In this document: in pieces, positions 33,811 through 41,525 of the stretch
How positions within the stretch are numbered: the stretch's first letter is position 1
Layout of the letters: each line of letters starts with the position of its first letter
Assembly (NCBI GenBank): GCA_018269055.1
Contig: JAFDVI010000012.1
Span: forward strand, 1-64,000
Source: Acidobacteriota bacterium
GTDB lineage: Bacteria > Acidobacteriota > Blastocatellia > RBC074
Reading direction: 5' to 3'
Length of the DNA: 64,000 nucleotides
Program-made: the position numbers and the translations under genes
The notes under the pieces: generated by a model
What the model was told of the DNA's origin: nothing
The model's input: only the letters and a program-made list of their open reading frames with translations
Database searches by the model: none

Positions 33811-33887
33811 TTTTTAGCCCCTGCCCAATTTGTATTCTCAGCCGCCTTTGCCTTTGCTACAGTACGCGCGTCTCAAGCTTCACTCGA

Positions 33888-36869
33888 ATGTTGAACTGCA
33901 TCCTTGATTTCGATATGCCGACAGAAACCATACAGCCGCCAGACCTTTACGTCTTTCTCTCTTTCGCCGGAGCCGACCGCGACAAAGCCAAAATTTTGGC
34001 CGCGTTTCTGGCCGCCAATCACGTTCGCTTTTTTGCCGATTGGTTGATTCCATCGGGAGTCAATTGGGACGACGCCATTGAACAGGCTTTGAACGAATGC
34101 AATCGAATGGCGATGTTGCTTTCGACGGCTTCGATGTTCGAGCGCGAAGAAGCTCGGCGCGAATGGGTTCGCTTCCTCCGAAAAGGCAAAACAATTCATC
34201 CGCTGCTGATCGAAGATTGCGAGCTTCATAGCCGGTTTGAAACGATCAACTACATTGACGCCCGCACGAATTTCGAAAGCGCGCTTGAGCGATTGCTGGC
34301 TGATTTGAAAGGCGAGCCGCCACCGGAAATGCCTGACCCGCTGACCGAATATCGCCAAGCGCGCATCGCCGAATGGTCGCAGCCGCGTTACGAACTCGAT
34401 CATCGCTTCGTCAATCTAACACTGACGATGGATCGTCCCGATGACCCGCAGCAGCGTTGGCATCCTGTGAATGAACCGCCGATGCGCGATTTGCGCGAAG
34501 TCCTGGAAAAAGCCAAAGACCATCCGGCGCTGGTTCTGGTCGGAGCGCCCGGCAGCGGCAAATCCACGCTGCTCAGACGGTTACAGCTTGACCACAGCCA
34601 GGATCGGTTGGAAGACGGCGGTGAAGAAGTCAGCTTTTTCGTCGCCCTCAACGAACACAAAGGCGAACAAAAACCACGCGAATGGCTGGCCAAAGTCTGG
34701 GAGGATCGCTACCGGGCAATGCCGTCGCTGGAAAAATTGCTCAAAGCCGGGCGGATGCTGTTGTTGCTGGATGCGCTGAACGAAATGAAACCGCGCGTCG
34801 GAACTCCCAAAGAGCAAATTGACGATTGGAAAGAGTTTGTTCAACAAGCCGCTCGGTTGGGCAATCGGCTGCTGTTTTCCTGCCGCAGCCGCGACATCGG
34901 CGCGGCGCAATTGGGCAGCAAGGAATTGCCCGTGCCTCTGGTTGACGTGCAGCCGATGACCCGCGATCAGATGCAGGAGTTTCTGAAGGCTTATGCGCCA
35001 GAACATCATCAGCACATTTGGCAGGAACTCGACGGTTCGCGGCAATTCGATTTGTTCCAGACGCCGTACTTTCTAAAGCTGTTGTGCGAACAGGTTGGGC
35101 CGGACGGCGATTTGCCCAAAGGTCGCGCGGAATTGTTCACGCGTCTGATCCGAAACACGCTCGACCGCGAAAAAGACGGCGCGTTGTTTCAACCGGGCGC
35201 GCTGCTATCAGAACGCGATTGGCAGAAAATGGGCGGGCGCGAATGGCGTAATGCTTTTGATCTGCCGGAATACGGAAAACTGTTTGGCAAGCTGCGCGAT
35301 CTGGCGTTCGACATGCAAAAACGCGGCTCCGAAGTCAGCATTGATTACGACGAAGCCTGCCAGTTGCTCGACGACGAACGCGCTGAAGACATTCTGAAAG
35401 CCGGAACTGCGTTGAACGTGCTGGATGTCGCTTCGGACACAGCGAAATTCTTCCATCAATTGTTGCAGGAATACTTTGCCGCGCGACGATTGGCCAAAGA
35501 GCCGAACCCTGCGCTGGTTCGCGTCGAATGGGCTGCGGTCAAAGTCAAAGAGCCGCTGGCGGAAACGCTGGCCAAATTATCCGACGGCGAACCGTTGCCG
35601 CCGCTGGCGCAAACCGGTTGGGAAGAAACCACGCTGACGGCGGCCGCGATGGCCAAAGACCACGAAAGTTTCGTCCGCGCGCTGATGCCGGAAAATCTGC
35701 CGCTCGCCGCTCGCTGCGCCGCTTCGGCGGAAGTGAAGCTCAGCGATGCCCTGAAAGCCGAAATCCGTCAATTGCTGGTTGCCCGTTCGCAAGATTGGAC
35801 GGCTGACCTGCGCGCGCGCATTGCGGCAGGCGAAGCGCTGGGCTTGATCGGCGATCCGCGCTTCCGGCTTTGCCACGGCCAGCACGGCGATTATTTGCTA
35901 CCGCCGCTGATCACGATTCCCGGCGGCAAATATCCGATTGGCATTGATAAAAGCGTTTACGACGATGAAAAGCCCGCGCACACAGTCGAGCTTGTCAAGT
36001 TTCAGATCGGCAAGTTTCCGGTGACCAATGCCGAATACAAACTCTTTCTGGACGCGGGCGGTTACGAACAGGAACAGTGGTGGGACACTCCCGAATCGTT
36101 GGCATGGCAGTGCGGAGAAGCTGCCACAGAGGGACAAAAAGAGGGATGGCGTGACCTGAGAAAACGGCTTCAGGAATTTTCCGACGATGACCTTTGGGAT
36201 ATGGTCAGCGAAAATCGAGCGACGTCAGAGGATGTGGAAACGTGGATTGAAACACGTGACGAAGCAGAAGAAGAATTTGAGGAATGGCTCGACGAAACCT
36301 TTCCATCCGGCAAACTCTACCGCCAACCGGAATTTTGGGATGATGCGCGGTTCAACAATCCGGCTCAGCCTGTGGTTGGCGTGACGTGGTTTGAAGCGCA
36401 CGCTTATTGCAACTGGCTGACGGCGAACGCAGAAAATGGAAAAACCTTCCGGCTACCGACCGAAGCCGAGTTTGAAGCAGCGGCGCGCGGCAAAAGAGGA
36501 CGACAGTTTCCTTACGGCAGCAAATTCGATTCCGACAGATGTAACACCTTTGAAAGCCACATTCGCCGCACGACTCCGGTTGGCGTTTTTGACAATGCCA
36601 CGCCTGAAGGCGCGTTCGACCTTTCGGGCAATGCCTACACCTGGACGTCTTCGATTTACGATCAGGATCGTTTCCCTTACCCGTATCGAAGCGATGATGG
36701 CCGCGAAGACATTGCTGCAACGGGCGTCAGGCGCGTCCTGCGGGGCGGCTCGTGGATCAACACTCAGATGCTCGCGCGGGCCGTGTATCGTCACTACAAT
36801 CATGCGGCGTCCCGTAGCGACAGTATCGGGTTTCGTGTGGTGTTGTGTGCGTCCCCCTTCTCGGTCTGA
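33888..36869 (+). CDS. TIR-NACHT-FGE fusion protein, DGR target 1
   Basis: 993 residues from the ATG at 33888 (a second ATG at 33915 is also possible; no strong ribosome binding site at either). Domain order: TIR about 18-140 ([15 protein letters not shown]; second half [11 protein letters not shown]), NACHT-type STAND ATPase with Walker [10 protein letters not shown] (219-227) and Walker [11 protein letters not shown] (291-300), a helical middle, then an FGE-sulfatase/C-type-lectin-like domain from about 672 ([11 protein letters not shown]... [14 protein letters not shown]... DLSGNAYTW). The last ~40 residues are encoded by VR1. TIR domains commonly cleave NAD+ or signal; NACHT ATPases switch on ligand binding. 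Thus this looks like an immune sensor with a variable ligand-binding end. Confidence 0.9.
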   Translation: MLNCILDFDMPTETIQPPDLYVFLSFAGADRDKAKILAAFLAANHVRFFADWLIPSGVNWDDAIEQALNECNRMAMLLSTASMFEREEARREWVRFLRKGKTIHPLLIEDCELHSRFETINYIDARTNFESALERLLADLKGEPPPEMPDPLTEYRQARIAEWSQPRYELDHRFVNLTLTMDRPDDPQQRWHPVNEPPMRDLREVLEKAKDHPALVLVGAPGSGKSTLLRRLQLDHSQDRLEDGGEEVSFFVALNEHKGEQKPREWLAKVWEDRYRAMPSLEKLLKAGRMLLLLDALNEMKPRVGTPKEQIDDWKEFVQQAARLGNRLLFSCRSRDIGAAQLGSKELPVPLVDVQPMTRDQMQEFLKAYAPEHHQHIWQELDGSRQFDLFQTPYFLKLLCEQVGPDGDLPKGRAELFTRLIRNTLDREKDGALFQPGALLSERDWQKMGGREWRNAFDLPEYGKLFGKLRDLAFDMQKRGSEVSIDYDEACQLLDDERAEDILKAGTALNVLDVASDTAKFFHQLLQEYFAARRLAKEPNPALVRVEWAAVKVKEPLAETLAKLSDGEPLPPLAQTGWEETTLTAAAMAKDHESFVRALMPENLPLAARCAASAEVKLSDALKAEIRQLLVARSQDWTADLRARIAAGEALGLIGDPRFRLCHGQHGDYLLPPLITIPGGKYPIGIDKSVYDDEKPAHTVELVKFQIGKFPVTNAEYKLFLDAGGYEQEQWWDTPESLAWQCGEAATEGQKEGWRDLRKRLQEFSDDDLWDMVSENRATSEDVETWIETRDEAEEEFEEWLDETFPSGKLYRQPEFWDDARFNNPAQPVVGVTWFEAHAYCNWLTANAENGKTFRLPTEAEFEAAARGKRGRQFPYGSKFDSDRCNTFESHIRRTTPVGVFDNATPEGAFDLSGNAYTWTSSIYDQDRFPYPYRSDDGREDIAATGVRRVLRGGSWINTQMLARAVYRHYNHAASRSDSIGFRVVLCASPFSV
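36737..36855 (+). repeat. DGR variable repeat VR1
   Basis: 119 bases that match the TR at 37022-37140 except at 10 positions, every one a template A: codon changes AAT>ACT, AAC>CTC, AAC>CAC, AAC>TAC, AAC>TCC, AAC>AGC, AAC>GAC and AAT>AGT. No other base differs. It encodes the RGGSW... end of target 1. The last ~27 bases (from TTTCGTGTGG) have no A and are invariant, as expected of an initiation-of-mutagenic-homing site. Confidence 0.97.
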
Positions 36870-36940
36870 AGTCTGGGGGGACGGTGCGCCCGGGGCGCAC
36901 GCGCGTAGCGCGAGTCCCCAAGCGCCGCAGGCGCTTCGAA
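36857..36940 (+). other. hairpin block downstream of VR1
   Basis: The stop codon and the following ~65 bases form several stems: outer GGGGAC/GTCCCC (up to 36882; 36914-36919), GTGCGCC/GGCGCAC (36884-36890, 36894-36900), a CGCG stem in 36901-36911, and AAGCGCC/GGCGCTT (36920-36926, 36930-36936). The same block, in the same order, follows VR2 but not TR. Cruciforms behind VRs are known to aid DGR target recognition. Confidence 0.85.
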
Positions 36941-36953
36941 AATTTTTTGCTTT

Positions 36954-36981
36954 TTGACATGAAGGGCAATGCCGGTATGAT
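36954..36981 (+). promoter_or_regulatory. sigma70-like promoter for the DGR template RNA
   Basis: TTGACA (36954-36959), 16 bases, TATGAT (36976-36981): near-consensus. It points into the TR, which starts 41 bases after the -10, and lies directly after the hairpin block of VR1. It would make a TR RNA that does not depend on the target gene's transcript. Confidence 0.7.
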
Positions 36982-37021
36982 GCCGGGCGCAGCGACGAGC
37001 TGTGGGGTTTTCTGCAACGCA

Positions 37022-37140
37022 CCTGCGGGGCGGCTCGTGGATCAACAATCAGATGAACGCGCGGGCCGTGTATCGTAACAACAATCATGCGGCGAACCGT
37101 AACAACAATATCGGGTTTCGTGTGGTGTTGTGTGCGTCCC
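37022..37140 (+). repeat. DGR template repeat (TR)
   Basis: 119 bases, 26 of them A, arranged as ten AAY (Asn) codons in the frame of the targets. It is not part of a gene: the frame lacks an upstream start and the A-rich state is the unmutated master copy. 93 non-A positions are identical in TR, VR1 and VR2. Just after position 37140 TR differs from the VRs (ACTCC instead of CCTTC), consistent with the IMH/IMH* difference that sets direction of transfer. The ~190 bases that follow up to 37332 may be the spacer needed for cDNA priming. Confidence 0.97.
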
Positions 37141-37332
37141 ACTCCTCCACCCCTCTTCATTGGAAATCGGCCTCTTTTGGGCTGAAATCGAGTCGTTCCC
37201 CTTTCATCAGGGAGCAGCGGCTTCCGGCAATGCTGGCCGAGCACGCTTTGCCAGCCGAGGCGAAGAGATCGAGAAGGCGCAGACAAATCCCGTCCGCACG
37301 GGCGAAACACACCGTCGGGCGCATATTGAAAA

Positions 37333-37395
37333 GTTCAGAGTTCACGCTTCAGCGTGTCTGGCGCTTGCCGACACGCTAAAGCGTGAACTCTGAAC
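37333..37395. repeat. GTTCAGAGT palindromic element, copy 2
   Basis: 63-base inverted repeat with ends GTTCAGAGT/ACTCTGAAC and inner arms TCACGCTTCAGCGTG / CACGCTAAAGCGTGA. It ends exactly in the stop codon of the avd gene: on the minus strand the avd TAG is followed by TTCAGAG. It therefore forms the avd 3' end and probable terminator stem. Confidence 0.85.
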
Positions 37396-37718
37396 TACGC
37401 ATTCAGCCATCCGCCCAACAGCCGTCCGATTTCCGCCACCATTTCGCTGACGTGGCGATATTGTCCGTCGTTCAACCATCGCCATTGATGCGCCAATCGC
37501 AAATACAACCTCAATTTGTTCAGGTGCGCATCGGCGGCCCGCAGATGTTTTTTCTGCGTCGTGCCGCCCTGGCAGTTGGCGTCAAAGATCGCTTCCTGAA
37601 AATCCAGCGCTGCGTTCATCAACCGTTGCGTGACGGTGAAGCGATGGAGTTTGGGAAACTTTTCCGTTCGCGGTGTCAACCACGCCAGCAAATCAAATGT
37701 TTGTGTCAGGATAATCAT
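37395..37718 (-). CDS. avd: DGR accessory variability determinant (Avd) / four-helix protein
   Basis: 107 residues from the ATG at 37718; the frame runs back to 37799 but the added part lies in a palindrome. The protein begins [20 protein letters not shown] and has the Avd/S23-like pattern [38 protein letters not shown], and [13 protein letters not shown] at the end. Avd proteins form a pentameric helical barrel that binds DGR reverse transcriptase and template RNA. Its strand is opposite to TR and the RT remnant, which is unusual, as avd usually runs the same way. Palindromes lie on both sides. Confidence 0.88.
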   Translation of the reverse strand: MIILTQTFDLLAWLTPRTEKFPKLHRFTVTQRLMNAALDFQEAIFDANCQGGTTQKKHLRAADAHLNKLRLYLRLAHQWRWLNDGQYRHVSEMVAEIGRLLGGWLNA

Positions 37719-37736
37719 ATCGTTTTCGGATAAAGG

Positions 37737-37818
37737 GTAGGGCAACCTGCCGAGGTTGCCCGGTTGTCTCAAAGGACGTATTGGAAGCAAACAAGGCAAA
37801 CTCGGCAGTTTGCCCTAC
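37737..37818. repeat. palindromic element between avd and RT remnant
   Basis: Inverted repeat with arms GTAGGGCAACCTGCCGAGGT (left) and the complementary ...ACTCGGCAGTTTGCCCTAC (right), about 23 bases each with two or three mismatches and a 35-base centre. It separates the divergent avd and RT starts. It is of a different sequence family from the GTTCAGAGT elements. Confidence 0.75.
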
Positions 37819-37822
37819 CTCA

Positions 37823-38125
37823 ATGACTGTTCTCTATTCTCAGGTAACTGACTGGTCGAATTTGTTGTTGGCATTTCGCTTGGCTGCCAAAGGCAAGCGC
37901 GGCAAATCATCCGCCGCCGGATTCGAGCATCAACTGGCCGACCGTTTGATTCAGCTTCAACGCGAATTCCATGCTCGCTGGGACGAATACTGCGCCGGAA
38001 AGATCACGTTCGCCGAATTCGACGCTTCGGTGAAAGGTTGGGTCAACCATGTTCGCTATGCGGATACCTGGGGATTGCGAACCCACATCTTCCGCAAAGG
38101 TCTGGTGTTTCAAAAACCAAAGTAA
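37823..38125 (+). pseudogene. DGR reverse transcriptase lacking the catalytic core
   Basis: A 100-codon intact frame. Residues 1-54 ([43 protein letters not shown]) match the N-terminus of DGR RTs. Residues from about 55 ([38 protein letters not shown]) match their extreme C-terminus. Normal RTs have ~330-400 residues; all palm and finger motifs, including YxDD, are missing, an in-frame loss of roughly 220-250 codons. It cannot copy RNA as encoded. Alternatives to a real deletion are misassembly across a repeat. No other RT is in the window. Confidence 0.82.
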
Positions 38126-38165
38126 ATGCTCAGGCCGTTGAATGGGTTTGCAATGAAAGGCTTGG

Positions 38166-38243
38166 GGAAATTACAGAACAAACGGAAATCACTGAAAAAA
38201 CGGAAAGAGCGAAAGAGAAATTTCCGTCTGTTCCGTTATTTCC
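38166..38243. repeat. inverted repeat of ACGGAA type
   Basis: Arms GGAAATTACAGAACAAACGG... (38166-38189) and the complementary 38220-38243 with three mismatches. It lies between the RT remnant and the hairpin block of VR2, and may end transcripts from either side. Confidence 0.6.
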
Positions 38244-38295
38244 GTTATCTCTTTCACACCCCCTGAGCAGTTACAAACCAAAATCGTAAAGATTT

Positions 38296-38377
38296 TTGAA
38301 GCGCCTGCGGCGCTTGGGGACTCGCGCTACGCGCGTGCGCTCGCGCGCACCGTCCCCCCAGACTTCAGACCGAGAAG
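38296..38377 (-). other. hairpin block downstream of VR2
   Basis: On the minus strand, directly after VR2: GGGGAC/GTCCCC outer stem, GTGCGC-GCGA-GCGCAC inner hairpin, CGCG stem and AAGCGCC/GGCGCTT (38299-38305 and 38309-38315 on the plus strand). It is nearly identical to the block after VR1, but the inner hairpin has another loop (GCGA instead of CCGGG) with both arms still paired. Confidence 0.85.
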
Positions 38378-41238
38378 GGGGACGCACACAACACCACACG
38401 AAACCCGATAATGAGGTAACGGTACGCCGCAAGAATGTCGTCACGATACACGGCCCGCGCGTTCACCTGACTGTTGAACCACGAGCCGCCCCGCAGGACG
38501 CGCCTGATGTCTTTTTTCCGCAAATTCTCTTTCTTCGGATCGAATTGAGGATCGTTGTAATCACTCAGGCACCATTCCAAAACGTTGCCGCTCATTTCTT
38601 CCACACCGTAAGGCGAAGCGCCATTCGGGAAAATGCCAACCGCGCTGGTCTGGCCAATGTAGCTTTCATCTTCTCCGGTATTGCCTTTCCTCGCACCAAA
38701 CTTCTTACCATAAGGATACAAACGTCCATCCGTCCCGCGCGCAGCTTTCTCCCATTCAAATTCGGTGGGCAAACGCACTGCCCATTGTTCAACCTTCTTC
38801 AAATCGTAAGTCGTCCCCTTTCGCCACGACAGCCAGCGGCAAAACGCCATCGCCTGATACCAGTTCACCGTTTCGCGCGGATGGTTGGCGAATTTGAAAT
38901 ACTGCTCGCGCATCTGGCGATCCTCTTCGCTGGCTGCCAGGCCTTCAAACCAGCGCGGGTCATTGAAGCCTTCGGGATCGTCCAGAAACGTCTGATACTG
39001 CGCGAAGGTCACCGGGTAACGGCTGATATAAAATTCCGGCAGAGTCAATCTTTGCGGTTTGTTGTCTTCTTCGCCGTCATCGCCATACTGAAACTCGCCT
39101 TCGGGAATCCGCACCCAATCAATATCTGGCAGCTTCAGGCCGTCGCGTTCGATCACGCCGACCCCTTTGCGATTGTCCCAAGCTGGAATCATTCCCAACG
39201 CTCGCCCGACTGCTGCACGCGCCTTCGGGTCAGGATCGTGTTTCAAATCCGTCAGCCGAGGAATCCATTTGGCGCGCAACCGTTCTTTTGTCGCTTCGGC
39301 CAAAGCGGCTCCGCTGCGAACAACGCATTGCGCGGCGACTTCCGGGTTGGCTTCGGCGACCCACTCAACGACCTGCGAGCAATCGTCGCTGTACAAACCG
39401 GCCAGCAAAATGGCGGCCTCTTCCCAGTTTGTACGCTCCCACCAACGATCAGGCTGCCAGATCGCTACAGCTTTCAATTTTCCGGCTTGTAGTTGGGTGT
39501 CCATCTCTTTGGCTGCGAAGTATTCCTGCAAAAGTTGATGCGTGAATCTGACCTGCTCGTCTTTGCTGAGGATGCTGGCGCTGACAGCCAGATCAAACAG
39601 ACGGTCGCCCAGAATCTGAATCACCCGGTCGTGCGGCATGACAGTCGAAGCGCCAACGAATGCCTTGCCGGTTTGCGGGCTGGCCTCCTGTGTGGCCGGA
39701 GTGTTTTGCATCTCAAAAGCGATTTTCGCCAACCCAGCGATCAGTTCCTTTTGTTCGGCGTCCAGAATGGCTTTGCCTTTGCGTTCCCGATCCAGCAGAT
39801 TTTCGACGAAGTTCTGAAACAGCTTGCCGCGATTTCGCGGCAAATCGCCCCGCCTAGCGTAAACGCTGGCCAGCATTGTCAGCATGAAAGGATTGCTGGC
39901 CAACAGCAGCAAACCGGACGGCGTTTCGCGGTGATTGAACCAGTCTGGCCAATAACCGTATTTATTTTCCGTGTCCCAGCCATAAGTCCATTTCAGATTC
40001 GCGGGCAGCGTATCTGCCAGCCAGAAAACGTCCTCGTGCTCGGCTCCGACTTTTGCCAGAAAATCGGCGTGATAATTTCGCGCGCGTTCACCGGCCAGCT
40101 TCCAGAACAGCGTTTCGCCGCTCTCACTATCCAGGTAACGTTTGACGAATTCCCGAATGCGAACCGGATCGAGCGGAGTAATGTTGATGCAATCGAAACC
40201 GAGTTTGATCGTGTAATCGTCTTTGCGGCAGGAAACCACGGCCATTAACTGTGGGTGCTGTTCGATGAACCGCTTCACTTCCGGGAATTTGGCTTCGCGT
40301 TGGCCGACGGGCAATTCGTTCAACCCATCCAGCAACAACGCCGCCCACCGATTGCTGAGCAAGGAATCAAGATCGTTCGCCAAATCGCCCAACTGCTCGG
40401 CGATAAATTTGACGAGTGGCTGGTTTGGCGTTGTCCATTCGCGCAGGGAAATCAGCAGAGGAATCGGCGCGCAATCGTCGCGGAGTGCAGTTTCAACCAA
40501 GTCAGCCGCCAGCTTCCAAATCGTCGTCGTTTTTCCGCCGCCGGGTTCACCCAACAACACGGCGCGGCGCATGTTTTTGATGACTTTGACCGCGTCGTTG
40601 AACGGCAGAATTTCCGGCATCAACCGACCTTCGTCATCCATCGGCATCAGCGCAAAACGCGGCCGCATTTCTATACGCTGAGTCTGCTGCGCGCTGCCGC
40701 CCAACGGCGTGTAAACTTCATTTACGGCTTCAGTTTGAAGCCGTTGGAAATACGCCTGTTCCAGATCGCGCTGGATAGCGCGCGGGCGCTTGCCGTAATG
40801 AATGAGAGCCTGAGTTTTCTGTTTCAATTCCTCCAGCGAGCGCGCAAGTTTTGACAGCGCAGTTTTATATCCTCCGTCGGCCAACGGCGATACCCACTGG
40901 CAATCAATCAGTGGAAAGTACCTTGATTCCTTTTTCACATCTTCCCGAAGAAAGGGGATGATCGGAATTTTGTTGGTGATCGCCCACGTGATTTCTTTCT
41001 GCACCCACTCGCTGTGAAGAGATTTCCGCGTGGCAATAACGACGACGACATACGAATTCAAAATGGCTTCGGAAAGCGCGGGCGTCCACTTGTCGCCTGC
41101 TCTGATTTTGTCTGTGTCTATCCAGCAAGCCAGCCCCTTCGCTTGTAAATCCGCAACCAATTGATTGGCGAATTCAGCTTCTTCAAAAGCGTAGCTGATA
41201 AACACTTCCGAACTGGAGAAACTTGGATTTCGATTCAT
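38365..41238 (-). CDS. TIR-NACHT-FGE fusion protein, DGR target 2
   Basis: 957 residues. TIR domain about 11-140 (VFISYAFEEAEFANQLVADL, SEWVQKEITWAI with W78 and E82), NACHT ATPase with Walker A GEPGGGKT (230-237) and Walker B LLLDGLNEL (301-309), helical middle with [12 protein letters not shown], and an FGE-sulfatase/C-lectin-like domain from about 700 ([48 protein letters not shown]). The last ~40 residues lie in VR2. It has the same domain order as target 1, but outside the VR the two proteins are clearly diverged. It runs towards target 1, with the TR/avd/RT core between. Role as diversifiable immune sensor is inferred. Confidence 0.9.
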   Translation of the reverse strand: MNRNPSFSSSEVFISYAFEEAEFANQLVADLQAKGLACWIDTDKIRAGDKWTPALSEAILNSYVVVVIATRKSLHSEWVQKEITWAITNKIPIIPFLREDVKKESRYFPLIDCQWVSPLADGGYKTALSKLARSLEELKQKTQALIHYGKRPRAIQRDLEQAYFQRLQTEAVNEVYTPLGGSAQQTQRIEMRPRFALMPMDDEGRLMPEILPFNDAVKVIKNMRRAVLLGEPGGGKTTTIWKLAADLVETALRDDCAPIPLLISLREWTTPNQPLVKFIAEQLGDLANDLDSLLSNRWAALLLDGLNELPVGQREAKFPEVKRFIEQHPQLMAVVSCRKDDYTIKLGFDCINITPLDPVRIREFVKRYLDSESGETLFWKLAGERARNYHADFLAKVGAEHEDVFWLADTLPANLKWTYGWDTENKYGYWPDWFNHRETPSGLLLLASNPFMLTMLASVYARRGDLPRNRGKLFQNFVENLLDRERKGKAILDAEQKELIAGLAKIAFEMQNTPATQEASPQTGKAFVGASTVMPHDRVIQILGDRLFDLAVSASILSKDEQVRFTHQLLQEYFAAKEMDTQLQAGKLKAVAIWQPDRWWERTNWEEAAILLAGLYSDDCSQVVEWVAEANPEVAAQCVVRSGAALAEATKERLRAKWIPRLTDLKHDPDPKARAAVGRALGMIPAWDNRKGVGVIERDGLKLPDIDWVRIPEGEFQYGDDGEEDNKPQRLTLPEFYISRYPVTFAQYQTFLDDPEGFNDPRWFEGLAASEEDRQMREQYFKFANHPRETVNWYQAMAFCRWLSWRKGTTYDLKKVEQWAVRLPTEFEWEKAARGTDGRLYPYGKKFGARKGNTGEDESYIGQTSAVGIFPNGASPYGVEEMSGNVLEWCLSDYNDPQFDPKKENLRKKDIRRVLRGGSWFNSQVNARAVYRDDILAAYRYLIIGFRVVLCASPFSV
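38379..38497 (-). repeat. DGR variable repeat VR2
   Basis: 119 bases on the minus strand, equal to TR except at 12 positions, all at template A: ATC>TTC, AAT>AGT, ATG>GTG, two AAC>GAC, AAT>ATT, CAT>CTT, two AAC>TAC, AAC>CTC and AAT>ATT. It encodes the last ~40 residues of target 2 (RGGSWFNSQVNARAVYR...). Six or more of the altered codons are also altered in VR1, with different results. Confidence 0.97.
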
Positions 41239-41277
41239 AAGCGTCAGGGGCTGTTTGGCAATCAGCGCCAGAGGCGC

Positions 41278-41393
41278 GGCCTGTTTATAGATACGGAAAA
41301 TTCATTTTCCCAAGCTCCGTAGGAGCGACCTATGGCACAGGCCGCTCCGACGGAGCTTGGGAGACTTCCCGCTTACGAAGCTATAAACAGGCC
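41278..41393. repeat. nested inverted repeats upstream of target 2
   Basis: Outer arms GGCCTGTTTATAG (41278-41290) and CTATAAACAGGCC (41381-41393) enclose a second palindrome with arms CCCAAGCTCCGTAGGAGCG and CGCTCCGACGGAGCTTGGG (about 41310-41361). A half copy of GCCGCTCCGACGGAGCT follows at 41391-41407. The whole lies in the likely promoter region of target 2. Confidence 0.75.
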
Positions 41394-41525
41394 GCTCCGA
41401 CGGAGCTAGAAACAATCCTGCGAATTTCAAAACAGGCTTTCAGAAAATCGCGCTACAAGTTGAGGCCGAGAATCTACCCTGAGGAGCTTATAGGGGCAAG
41501 GAATTTGCACGCCGAACACAAATGC

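Noticed and set aside
36453..37310. Minus-strand open frame spanning VR1, the hairpins and TR
   Set aside because: It crosses the target 1 end, both stem blocks and TR in one frame only because these share GC-rich sequence; no start site and no homology are visible.
36737..38497. CRISPR-like array from the three 119-bp repeats
   Set aside because: Only three copies, in mixed orientation, two inside coding regions, no regular spacers; the A-only differences identify a DGR.
38296..39492. Long plus-strand open frame antisense to target 2
   Set aside because: It begins inside the hairpin block and mirrors the minus-strand TIR-NACHT-FGE gene, which has clear domains; the antisense protein has no recognisable family.
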